NCBI RefSeq assembly: GCF_042242105.1
Contig: NC_092029.1
Location: 10,595,885 to 10,659,884, forward strand
DNA length: 64,000 nucleotides
Origin: Pempheris klunzingeri
Taxonomy: Eukaryota; Chordata; Actinopteri; Acropomatiformes; Pempheridae
Reading direction: 5' to 3'
Numbering within the stretch: position 1 is the stretch's first letter; each line of letters begins with the position of its first letter. Both the position numbers and the translations under genes were made by a program. The notes beneath the pieces were generated by a model that saw only the letters and a program-made list of their open reading frames with translations, had not been told where the DNA came from and did not search any database. Shown here piece after piece: positions 1 to 11,219 of this stretch.

Positions 1-3000
1 TCATGCACAACTGGACCATTCTGCTAAGTTCACATTTTCTCTCACAGGGAGGCACATTTTTATTAAGAGACAGAAACTAAAACAAAATAAAGATTATAAT
101 TAAAAAATCAGGATTGAACAAGAAAAATGAACTCACACTGTGGTGATAAAAACATGTCAGTTTAGTCTGATTTAAAATTTCACATGCGTAATCAGTTGCT
201 CATTGATTTTTATTTTGAAATCACCAACAAGTTCAAAATTCTGAGCTTTCAAAAGAAATAAATAAAAGACATTTATTATTTTTCTGACATGATTTTTACA
301 AAGATGTTTTTGATATGCAGGAAAATTGATCGTGAGATTTTCAATCAAGGCACACGGTACATTTTCAAAGCAATAAAAATAACAAAAGAAAATATGATCA
401 CCTATGTTCTACAAACTATTTAAACAAATCTTAACAAACTTGAGAAAAAAGTTAAATTTTCAATTCCCTGTGCAGTTGTTGGACAGCTGAGCTGACATTT
501 TCATGAAACATTTGAAGCTTCTGCCTTAGCAACAGGTTTTGAAGGTTTCATAATGAAAATGTTCCCAATGGCACCACTTTCACAGGGATTGTTTCCCTGT
601 AGAGTATTCAAAGCTTGGCACAAAACTGAACTGTTGGGCAAGTTTAATGAATTTGTGATCATGAAAAATATAGTTTCATTGGAGGAATAAAGAAGGAAGA
701 AAAAACAGCAAATGCACAGCTGCTTAATAATCAAATACCTAACAACAAATCTGCTACACCTTGAAGTGACTACAATCAATGTTTTTACAATGTGTCACAT
801 GACAATGGGAAACGATATGGCGGTTTTAAAGGAGTCATAGTGATGAACGTACAGAGAATGATGCCCCTCTCATCTTTTAAGATCCTCAGAGTGAGTTTCA
901 GCTCTTTGTTTAGCTGTCCGACCCACAACTTTACTGTTTGATTGAAACTGAATTATGAAATATTTGCCTAACTACTCAAAAACAGTATCCTGTAATTTAC
1001 AGTGAGTACTGACTCCTCCGAACACAGTACCTGAAAATACTGCATGCGTTTACAGGAAATCTTTAAAATCTTTTTTAAAAAACTAAAGGTAAGAATGCAG
1101 CTGCATTATGTTTAATTTTTAACCATTTTTAAAGGTCATTATTTTGTGGTTCAGAACGAAATATATAAAACATTTATACATTTACTAGGGTTTGCTAGTA
1201 ATTCATTGCTTTATCTTTATCTTGAAGAATCTTCATGTATGGAAATTGTTTGAAGTATTTTACTATTATTTAATTCATTTTATTTACTTTAGTATATTGC
1301 AAGCATGAGATCCTGTGCCACCGTTATTAACTGTAATCCACATCGTTAAACATTTGTGGTATGAAAGCTTTCAGCAGACTACAACTTCAGTATAAAACTG
1401 CATTGTTGTGTAGGCTTTGTTCCCAATATCAAAATACCATTTAAAATGAATTAATTAATTATTATAAATGATATATTATGAATTATACATTTTCTTTTTT
1501 ATCTTTTACATGTTTTCATATGCTCTTAATGAGTTACATTAATTTTGAGAAATATGAAAAAGAGAGATTCATCAGGAGGCATTAAAATTTTGACCTGAGT
1601 GGATGTTATTTCTTTCCAATAGGTGGTTTGATACTTTTATCTGGCTGTACTAGCATGAGAAAAAAGTTTGTTTTGAGCTCATATTTAAAGATATTAAAAA
1701 GCTCAGAAAGTGATTAGATGACTAATTCAGAGCCATCTTTAATAATAACCAATCACTGTTTATTTAAACTGGAGGATCTCTTTGCTTACACGCAGTTGCA
1801 TGTTAGGGTTAGAGTAATATCTTTAATATAATCAAATCATGAGTAAAATGCAGGACAATTGTAATCAAAGTGCGTCCATGTATTCTCCAATAAACTGCGT
1901 TCACCTCCCTTCATTTCTTCTACTTCAGTACCTGACCTCTGTGTGTCAACGCTACATAATGTTGTTTACCAGTTATCTTTGTGGCTTTACACACACACAT
2001 TTACACACGACACTGCTACTGAAAGGCACTCCGTATAAATGCTTAGGGAAACGTTTCATGACAAAAGGCATCAATGACAACCATCTGCCTATTTTCATGA
2101 AAAATTATGGTGTTAAATTCCTAAGCAAAGGTTTGAGGAATGTGTCTGAGTAAATCCATCAAGTTAGCTGGATATCAATAGCTTTTTGGCTCAAGCAACT
2201 GATATATACTATATATATATTACTTTAAATATACTTTGCTTATACTATGCTTTTGCTAAAAATAAAACGCCGTGAGCCTTCTGGCAGTCAGTATAGAGAC
2301 CTTTTAACAAAATATGATCATTTAGTTAAATGTCAAGCTTTGATTCTCAATGATCAATACGTTTCCTGAAGATTTTGTGGTGACAGTGTGACCCATCCGG
2401 CCATCAATGACGGCGCACACTCTCCAAGTTGTGTGTGTTTGAGAAAGAGACAGAGAGAGGGGAAGAGAGGGAAGAAGATGGGCTATTGCATACAATGTTA
2501 CTGAAAGTTATTGATAAGGCTATTCGAAACACTGCTGTGTCACTTTTTAAACTGCAGACCCAAACCTGTGATGTTTTCTAATGAGCGAACCTGTCCAGTC
2601 CGATCTGCAGGTTGACCCACGTGGGTACAAGGTGAAAACGTGGCATGGAATTAAATTGTTTTGGGCATTTTCTCAATAAGGAAACAGAATGGATTTGATA
2701 ATGAGTGGATAAACAATCCACTGATTTTTCGACATGGTAAAAACAAAAGTACTTTTCAAAAGTAGGGGAGACTCATCCGACCCACTTTTCATATATTAGC
2801 TGTGATGCCCAGTGGTTCATCCCATTAAGGCTCCATAAGTGCCTCATGGTACCGTAATTCTGTTAATATGGTACAACAGCATAATGTCCACTGGCACATG
2901 GAGCTGCTCTAGTAACATGAGATCGCTTTGTCGAACAGTCTTGCATGAAAATCACATGCTCAAGCTCTGCATTGTCATGTTTCTTATATTTTAAACATAA

Positions 3001-6000
3001 ACCGTGCCCTCTGCCTTCATAGATGATCACATTTAATGAGCTGACTTTGACGTGACTGTAGTGTTTGTTAACAAGATTTTATAGAAATCTACTGTGAATG
3101 TTTAGGTATAATTTTCAGGCTGAACTAAGTGCACTCTGGTAGGTTTGCTCAATGAACACTCCAGTATGTACAGACAATTTAAAAGTTTGTATGTATTAGA
3201 GGAATAGGCAGGGAAATGTCAGTCAATTGTTGGTTATTTTTTTAAATATTTGATACCACTACACTATTAACAGGGTTTGTACAAAGTCTTGAGAGTGTTT
3301 AATTTTAACCATTATGTTTTCATGGTTAGAAATATGCTTGAAATTTAATACACACCTTGAAAAATGCTTCATTTACATCATTGCTATGGTTATAAAGGAA
3401 TTTCTGCAAATGAATTTATAGTAACAATTAAGATGTGAATATAAAGGCTTTGAGAGTCTTGAAACTTTTAGTTTAGGTACTTTTTACACTAACAAAGCTG
3501 TATGAACCCTGCACTGAGTCATCGAGTTTAGCTGTGATGGATCATTAAGGATCATTTACCAGATTAAAAGATGAAAACATATTTTGCATTCAAAATAGTG
3601 ACTGAAATGGTTCAAGATGTGTGCATTAAACTCAATGTTAGATTCCAGGAAAAACAAATGCTTCTGTAGCCTTCGAATGAAAACGTAAAAGCTGCTTTGT
3701 TTGTTATCAGCCAGTAAAGACCTGCAGTTTCACACAGTGCATCCGCGTCTCCAACCACTTCTTTTCATTTTGATTCTGGCAGCAGTCAATGGATGAAGTC
3801 ATGCCTACAACAACAACCTTAAACCAAACTCTGAACTGTCTGAACTGCAGGTCTCAAACTGCTGCATTGTGATCCTGCACCTGAATCGCATTGGGTTAGA
3901 CTTTGAAGTCTGCCAGGTTTGCATCTGTATACCATGAATAATAAGAAGAGCAATAATTAGAATAATAATCCTAAATAACAGCAGTGGCTCATAAGCCAAG
4001 AGTATAAAAAGTTTTGCTTTCTTCTTTTGCTGTAAATCTTTCCTGACGACCTAGATAAGAAATATTTACAACAAAAGGATGTTTCAGGCATCAAGCGGTC
4101 CCAGACCAGGTTTTGTTGTCCCCCAGCGGACCTTTAGGGGGATTTAAGAGCTGTACAGAAAAACAGCATGGGCACTGATCCACAATTATACAAAATGTGC
4201 AAATACAACATAAATGTTCCTTGTTTGCAAAGAGAGAACATTTATATTGATTGAACATTTATCATGTAAAGAAAATATAGGCTGAAGTCGAAAGCTTTAA
4301 TCTCAAGAACAACAACATCCAGAGGCCGCAGACATGACATTGTCTAGTGGGGCCATCTGTGCCCCAAAGCATGGTGATGTGGGAGTCCCCACTTGCGAAC
4401 ATGTTTGGTGTCCTCAGGACAGAACAATAAGATGGAGTCAGCTGTGACAGAAAGAAATCGTTAATCATTCATCCAGTATACGCTGACTTTAAGCTAATTT
4501 ACAGTCCCTCAAAAAATCTCCTCTATGGAGCTAAATATACAAAAATATTTAAAGATATATGTTACCTGAGGAAATGTGTTTAATCATTCATCAGATGATT
4601 ATTATGAGAGTAGTGGTGCTGCACCATCTTACTCTGCTGTAGCACCTTCAGTCCTGTTATAGATGACTTCACTCTGCATCACAGCTGGATGTGGTCAGAT
4701 ATTGTTGCACCTGTGAACACATCTAACTGTGATGTAGTGTTGCACAGGAGCGCAGTGTGAAGCACTTTACCGCACAGCGTAGCATGCAGCAGCTGCTACG
4801 TGGCAGAACAACAATAACTTTAGGCAGCATGTTTATTTTATTATGAATTATCCAAACAGACTTTGACTTTGCCTCCATCCTTCAGCTTTAATTATCAAGC
4901 TTCGGTTTGTACTAAACTCTGGAAGCCAGAGCGCCTGAATGTGGATTAAGCTGATTTTCCAGAAGTATATCTTTGCTACATATGTGTACACATAACAAAT
5001 GGAGCAAGATTGGTATATTCAGCATAATTTTACACACTTATTACAAAAAAATAAACATTATAGGCCTTAAATATACTGAATAAAGATCTTTAAAGCTCCA
5101 ACACAGTGCCTTATTAGACTTCCTGTCCTCACTGAGTGGGCGTGTACGGCCTGCGCTTGATTGACATCTCTGTGACTCACAAATGTCCCAGCAGAGCTTT
5201 GCCCATCTCACACAGGAGCAGAGGTCTAATCAGGAAGAATAATCACCAACCAGCGTTAACTTTTGCACAAAAAAATATATGCTAATAATATATACTTTTT
5301 TTGTGCAAAACTACATATTGACAGATATGGATTATATCTTAAAAGTGAATGAAAACCAAACCAAATGATAAAATAAGCACAGCACATTACTAATAAATGT
5401 CACCAAACAAATAAAAAATGCATAAATATAACTTCAGTGTAGAATACATATCTTAAAGTGGCAACAGCCATATTTTATTATATTCCCAGTCCAACATTTA
5501 ATACTCTGTCGTCCCTTCCCTCTTAAAACTTTGCCCCGTTCTTTGCTCAGGTAGCATGATTTGATTCTTGACTATTTGGCAAACGCCTGGTATTTTTCAG
5601 TTCGCTTCTTATAACTTAATTGAGAGCTGCTGTCAAAGCAACAAGACCTCAAGCTCAAAAGTGTGAGCTCATTCAAAGCAGTGTTCACGCCCGTTCAACA
5701 TGTCTGTGAATAGATCTTTAGATTCCAGTGTTGCTTTTCTTAGAGAGACAGAGGTGGATTAATGTTGGTGTGGTAACATTACATACTTCTGTTTGTGGGG
5801 AGGAGGTTCTTAACTTTATTAGAAGGCAACATTAAAGAGAGATACTGAAAATGCGCTGCAATTATTAGGGCACTCCTGCATAAACGTTTTGACTTAAGGA
5901 GTTAAGGAAAAACATCAGGTAGATGGAGACAAAAAAATAGAAGAAGAAGAAGAAAAAAAAATCTGAACACAAAGAGATAAATTGACTTAAATGTTTGGTC

Positions 6001-6851
6001 ATAAAACCAGCAATAAGTGGTGATAAATCATGAGAATTTGACAGATGTTGTGACTTTTATTTCATGACTTGCTGTAGAGGCTTTAAGCTTTTATCAGGGT
6101 GTCATCTCATAGTTAAGCTTGTATTAGACAGAATCATTTATCTGTTGCACCTGTTAAAAGGTGCCATTTCTTTAAGTGATGCACTGCACCCGTCAGTCAC
6201 ATGAGCGCTGATCAGGATTTTGACTTGTGTGTTGCTTTGCTTTCAAAACTGGAGCATGCAGCTATCAAAGATAATTTCCTCCAGGATTAACAAACTATCC
6301 TGTAATGTTTTAATTTTCAATATATTGTAAAGACATAATTTGATGTAGTTGCCATTTTACCAGTCAAATGTTTCATTCAGCTCAAAACAGGTGATTTGAT
6401 TTTGTTTTTTAATCTTGTATTTGGGTCATTTTTAACTTTTTTTTATTAGATGGCCACCACAAAGGCAGACAGGAAGTGGGGGGGAGAAAGAGGCATGTCA
6501 TGCAACAAAAAACAAATTTTGTTTTGGAAAGCACTTTGGCTAATAAGGAGTGTTCTCCAAAGCAGACCGCAGCTGTCGTCCACTATTTATCTATTGCATG
6601 TAGCCAAGAGGAAAGGCTTAGCCTGAACACATTAGTGACTCTCTGCTTGCAAGATTAAAATATTTGCATGTCAGTGTTACATTCTATGTATTAACTAGAA
6701 AAGTCGTCATGTAGTCTCATCCCTCAGTTGTCTTTGTCTACTGATGAACCAGTCTCCTCTCTTTTCAGCCATCCCCTGCTTTCTCTCTCTCTCTCTCACC
6801 CCTGTATCACCCAGCTGTTTAACCATTGCAGTGTTTCTTCATATAATATAG
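1..6851. other. Gene-poor stretch, probably a ylpm1 intron or its flank
   Basis: This AT-rich stretch contains only short open frames and no exon I can recognise on either strand. The first recognisable ylpm1 exon to the right begins in mid-protein, and the family's large early coding exons are absent. Most of this stretch is therefore probably intron of ylpm1; small upstream exons may have escaped me. It holds one strong inverted repeat (5261-5310) and a TC-rich run just before the first exon. Nothing else could be supported. Confidence 0.5.
5261..5310. repeat. Perfect 15-bp inverted repeat, AT-rich loop
   Basis: The arm TTTTGCACAAAAAAA is followed by an AT-rich centre and its exact reverse complement, TTTTTTTGTGCAAAA. 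Pairing extends a few more TATAT/ATATA bases. It could form a hairpin, or be the core of a small decayed MITE. It is not next to any gene I recognise. Confidence 0.75.
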
Positions 6852-7966
6852 GGCTACATTCCAAAAAGCAAATGGGAGATGGACACATCTGAGGCCAAAC
6901 TTGGTAGGTATTCTTTTTTATTTATTTTAATTTATGACTGACTACCTAACCTTTTACCTCCGTAACATAGAGGCTTCTTCAACACTACGACATTGGTTTG
7001 ATTCGCAATGTTTATGATGTCTTGTAGCTGTGTTTTTATGTATGACGTGTCCATGAGGAGAAAATGGTCCCATCAGTGACTCACACAGTGATTACTGTTG
7101 CCCTCCATTCAAACAGTGTGACAACAACCCAAGCTATGCATGTTGTGATTCTTCGAATTTAACACGCTTCCATTAAACCCACTTTTGTTTTTATCTGAAG
7201 AAATGTGTTATTATAAAGGATGAATGTACTGAGAGAATTAAAAGATCATGTCATGCATATAAGGCCAAAAAGTGGAAAGTACCTTTACCATATAGGTATT
7301 TTTCAACTCAATACGCATGCGAACATCAAACATGCTCATAAGTCTAAGAGCACGAATGTGCAGCAGAACGGTGCTAAAACGGATCTTGCTGATTGACTCT
7401 GTCTTTTCATGGATAAATGAATGTTCGGATGATGTTCGGAAATTTTTTTCATGGGATGGCAGCACTAACCTGGGCAGTAATCTTCCATTTACACAGACAA
7501 GCTGGATGGTCTGGGGAGCAGTGGGAAGAGGAAACGTGAAGACGTGGCAGGCCTGGATCACTACCTTCAGCTGCCAGACGACTATGCCACACGCATGTCC
7601 GAACCAGGAAAGAAAAGGGTACATTTATAACACTGGGCTACTGTGCATAAAATGTTTTGTTTGCTATGAGGCAACAAGAAAAACTGAATGTAAAAAATTT
7701 AAGATGCACCATTTTGTATAACATTAAATGTTAAATAATGTAACGGACTTATGAGTGATGCTCATTCATGCGTTTCCTGGTCATAACACAACATCCTGGC
7801 TGTTCTTCCTTCTGTTAAGGTTCGATGGGCTGATCTCGAAGAGCAGAAGGACGCTGATCGAAAGCGCGCTATTGGCTTTGTGGTGGGTCAAACGGACTGG
7901 GAGAGAATAACGGATGAGAGCGGCCAGCTGGCACAAAGAGCTCTCAACCGTACCAAGTATTTCTAA
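6852..7966 (+). CDS. ylpm1: YLP motif-containing protein 1, C-terminal exons (partial)
   Basis: Three exons, 6852-6903, 7497-7618 and 7820-7966, splice in phase (1, then 0) and give about 106 residues ending in a TAA stop. The reading includes GYIPKSKWEMDTSEAKL, KLDGLGSSGKRKR, LPDDYATRMSEPGKK, VRWADLEEQKDADRKRA and VVGQTDWERITDES, closing with ALNRTKYF. This is the strongly conserved C-terminus of YLPM1 (ZAP3), a nuclear protein reported to interact with RNA and protein phosphatase 1. Most of the protein lies upstream, before the window or beyond exons I could find. The + orientation with prox2 (-) and dlst (+) next to it matches the human order. A possible 3' UTR intron and poly(A) signal follow. 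Identity is firm; the upstream exon structure is unknown. Confidence 0.93.
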
Positions 7967-8421
7967 GAAGATGATCTTATCCCCCTTTTTTCCCTACAGT
8001 GAAAGGTATGTTACTCTTTTATTTAATGTTGTTAGGATGGCTGTAGAGGTTACTGATGGCTGTGAAAATACACTTGAGAACATGTCTGAGGCCCTTTCTC
8101 ATTACATGCCCTCCTGTATTTCATGGATCATAGTTTCTTAAATGCAAACAAATGGAACTGGTTAGTGCAGATCTGTAATGATAAAAAAGCAAGTCGTTTC
8201 TTCAAAAAGACTTGTTTTACATCTCCAAGCTTAAGCACAAACAAGAGTGTATAAAATGCTACGAATAATTTAAAAGTAACTTCACTAAGTTTTTAAAGAC
8301 CTGTAATGAGTTGTTTAATGATACAGATAGTTGGAGCAGGTAATTCCATGTAAAGGAATAGTTATGAGTTTCTAGATATATTTGAATTTTAAAGACAAGA
8401 ATTTGCAAGTCTCTAAATATC

Positions 8422-8427
8422 AATAAA
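8422..8427 (+). terminator. Candidate ylpm1 poly(A) signal
   Basis: AATAAA lies about 455 bases after the ylpm1 stop codon. A second AATAAA occurs near 8801, inside repeat-like sequence. Which one is used, or whether a 3' UTR intron intervenes, cannot be decided from sequence. Confidence 0.35.
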
Positions 8428-10588
8428 AATTTGAACTTAGAAAATTTGAACTTAACTTAAATCTGTATTTGGCCATATTATCAATCATTTCTTTTCCCTC
8501 CTGCAGGTGTCCAGAATGTGAAAACAGTGATGCTTACTTGTGGCGAAGACTCATCGAGGTGAAGTCACCAGTAGTTATCAAATTATTAGTTATTTAATTG
8601 ATAAGGATACAGCATAGACTTTTCTTATTTTTAAACAGACACTCGGTTATTCACCAATGAATTTGTAGCTTATGATTCTGAGCTTCTTCTGGTCATGTAT
8701 CCTGTACGCAGTCATGTTTCTTGCCGTTTTATACTCGTCATGCTTTCTGTACTGTATACCTGTAGCACTGCTTCTTGGTCCATGCATACTTGAAAAAAGA
8801 CAATAAAAGTTTCGTAAAATTACCAACTTAGGGAGTCTTTCTTCAGTTGCTGTTTGGGCTTCATCAACAGGAAGCCCATAGTGTGTTCGCTCTGTAGAGG
8901 CAGAATGAGCCAGAAATGAATCAGTGAGTACGTTCACACAAATATTCCAGAGAATATCCCAAATTTCAAATTTTTTCAAATACACGAGTCATACAAACTA
9001 GATATTCTGAATTAGGCTTTACTCTGAATGTAGCATTTTCTCTTTAACACATTTGGGATATGCTGATATTATTCAGGTTTTAACTGCATTCTTTTAACTT
9101 CTGGACATATGTGTCTCAATTGGACTTTTTACCGTAGTTTGCGTCACGTAGCCTCTGTCTCATTTACCGACAGCACTGTGTGCTGTTTGTTTGTAAGCCT
9201 TTGGTAGAGATGCATGTCGAAAAGCGAAACATCTGTTTGTAGTTGGATGAAAAAACAACTGATTTTAAACATTTTGAAAGACTTGGTTATCAACAGGTTT
9301 ACCGGATATGCATAAACCCGTTCAAGAAGGTGGTAGAAAACCCTGTTATGATGCAAAGAAAGAAATGGCACAAGGGGATCCATTGACTTCCACTCTGTTC
9401 CAATGTGAGTATGCATGGCTACATGTAAACAGGAATATTGGGGGAAGATTTGTTTTACTAGCCATGTAAACAGTTTTTAATCAGGTTTATCACTACATGT
9501 GATTGAATTAAGAGAATCAAAGATAGTAAATGGTAACTTGGGTTGTTTTTTTTGTCTTCGTTTTCATGTACATGTGTTTCTGCTGGCTCAGAGAATTCAC
9601 ATGACAACTTCTCAGTGGAATGTCTCCCCTAATGATGGTGCATTTGCCATTTTATTGAAATAACACTTAAGTTGAAGGTGCCTGTTTTTTCCCAAGAGTT
9701 TGAAATCATAATCATTTATTATATGTGAGCTATATAGCTAAACTTGAGGCTTGAACAGGTTTGTGGGTGTCAGAGGGTGTAAGAATGTGATTGCAAGACT
9801 GAAAAGGACCAGTTCCCTGTGTTTTGATGCTACAGTCCCAAAGCAGACAGACCCTTTCTAAGTAAAGTTTCATGCAGCTTGACAAGAATGATAATTCTTC
9901 ATTTTTTAATTTTTGCATTTTTCCATTCAAAGTCAAAATATGAAGATGTTACTTGTACCACATTTAGCTGATTAGAACTATATATGATCCCTAATGCACA
10001 TTATGATAGCCCACAGTTACTCATAACATTAATGTAAGTTAGAGAGATCGGTGCAGATGTAGTGATTTTATTTTTCTTCAGTCTTATGAAAAAGCTAAAC
10101 TTTGAGAACTGGCTGCAGATATATCTGTGGACAAACTACCAGTCAAAAGGCCGGTGTTTTATATGAAATAGCTGCTGCGACGGCTCAGTGTGATGAATTT
10201 TAAATATATAGTGGCACATTTCATAATTTGTACTAAAGTTTGACCCTTGTTCTCACTGGCTGTTGAGAACAAGATGACTCAAAAGAAAATATCACACTGA
10301 AGAGTAATTATATTAAATTGTCTTGCTACAGTTGAGTTTTCTAAAGAGTTTCATTACAAACCGCTCAAAGTGATCAGCACCTAAATTAACCAAATCCAGT
10401 CTCACTGAGTGTGAGTGTCATGGTTAATATATGGCAGCATAAACAGGTGGATTTGCTACTGAAAATGTATATTTGCAAACTTTACACTTGTGAAGCCAAA
10501 GGTCCAGAATTTTCACACGAGAAATTTTCGTCTGGATGATCAACACTGTCGCACGAGTAACTGAAGACTGAAGCGAGGATCATCAATA

Positions 10589-10688
10589 ATGAGCGAACAC
10601 ACAGAACTGCTGATGAAGACCATGTTTGATTTGAGCTTTGGCAGCCAGCCAGTGTGTGACTTGGGAAGTGGATGGACTGACCTTCATG
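10589..10688 (+). other. Exon-like ORF with start codon and strong splice donor
   Basis: The open frame runs ATG to donor: MSEHTELLMKTMFDL, then SFGSQPVCDLGSGWTDLH, 33 codons plus one base, followed by a near-consensus donor ATG|GTAAGTATGG. It lies on the + strand between the convergent ends of ylpm1 and prox2. I do not recognise the peptide and found no matching downstream exon. It could be the first coding exon of a small or lineage-specific gene, a transcribed non-coding exon, or chance. An overlapping 92-codon frame on the opposite strand (10482-10760) shows no splice structure. Confidence 0.25.
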
Positions 10689-11031
10689 GTAAGTATGGAA
10701 GAGAGACAGAAACACGGCTACTTTAACAACAGTTAGTAAGGGGAGAGTGAAATAATACATAATTTACACATTAATTCATTTAAGAATTCATGTAATTTCC
10801 ATTTTACATACCCTGTACATACAGAATGGTAATAATGAGCTGAATATTACATTTTTATTTTTTGGTGTGGACCTTATTTTGTGCTTATTAAAAATGCTTC
10901 TCAAAACCAGAAAATGTGTTCTGTGTTGCACTTTGTCAAGACCTTTCATAATAATATGAAATGTGGTATTTTTGTATGGCCAATGTAGCAAAATACATAT
11001 TACGTCAAGCTACCTCATAATGCAACATGCC

Positions 11032-11037
11032 TTTATT
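11032..11037 (-). terminator. prox2 poly(A) signal
   Basis: TTTATT on the + strand reads AATAAA on the minus strand, about 185 bases after the prox2 stop. It is the nearest hexamer downstream and is well placed for a short 3' UTR. Confidence 0.5.
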
Positions 11038-11219
11038 AAACTCTGCCGTCAGTCTACCTTATGTATGGAGACTGGAGATGTGCAGACGTGCTTCACTGTT
11101 GTATTTGAACAATATAGTATGCTCTTCATTTAAACCCCAAATAGTTTGCTAATCAAGGCACGAGTAAGTCCACACTGTGAGAATGACCACTGTGGCACAC
11201 GATGTCTTCTGGTTGGTTC

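Larger units (their letters stand above)
7967..11219. other. Convergent intergenic region between ylpm1 and prox2
   Basis: This region lies between the ends of the convergent genes ylpm1 (+) and prox2 (-). It contains a possible ylpm1 3' UTR exon (8507-8560). Repeat-like sequence at about 8930-9490 has scattered 'acatgtaaacagg'-type ends that suggest a decayed DNA transposon. It also contains an exon-like ORF at 10589-10688, described separately. I see nothing else that can be supported. Confidence 0.5.

Noticed and set aside
7238-7721. Overlapping long frames on both strands near ylpm1
   Set aside because: They overlap the real exon 7497-7618 in wrong frames and run into introns.
8930-9490. 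Possible second DNA transposon between ylpm1 and prox2
   Set aside because: End-like words recur, but no clear paired terminal repeats or transposase words could be defined, so it is not listed as an element.
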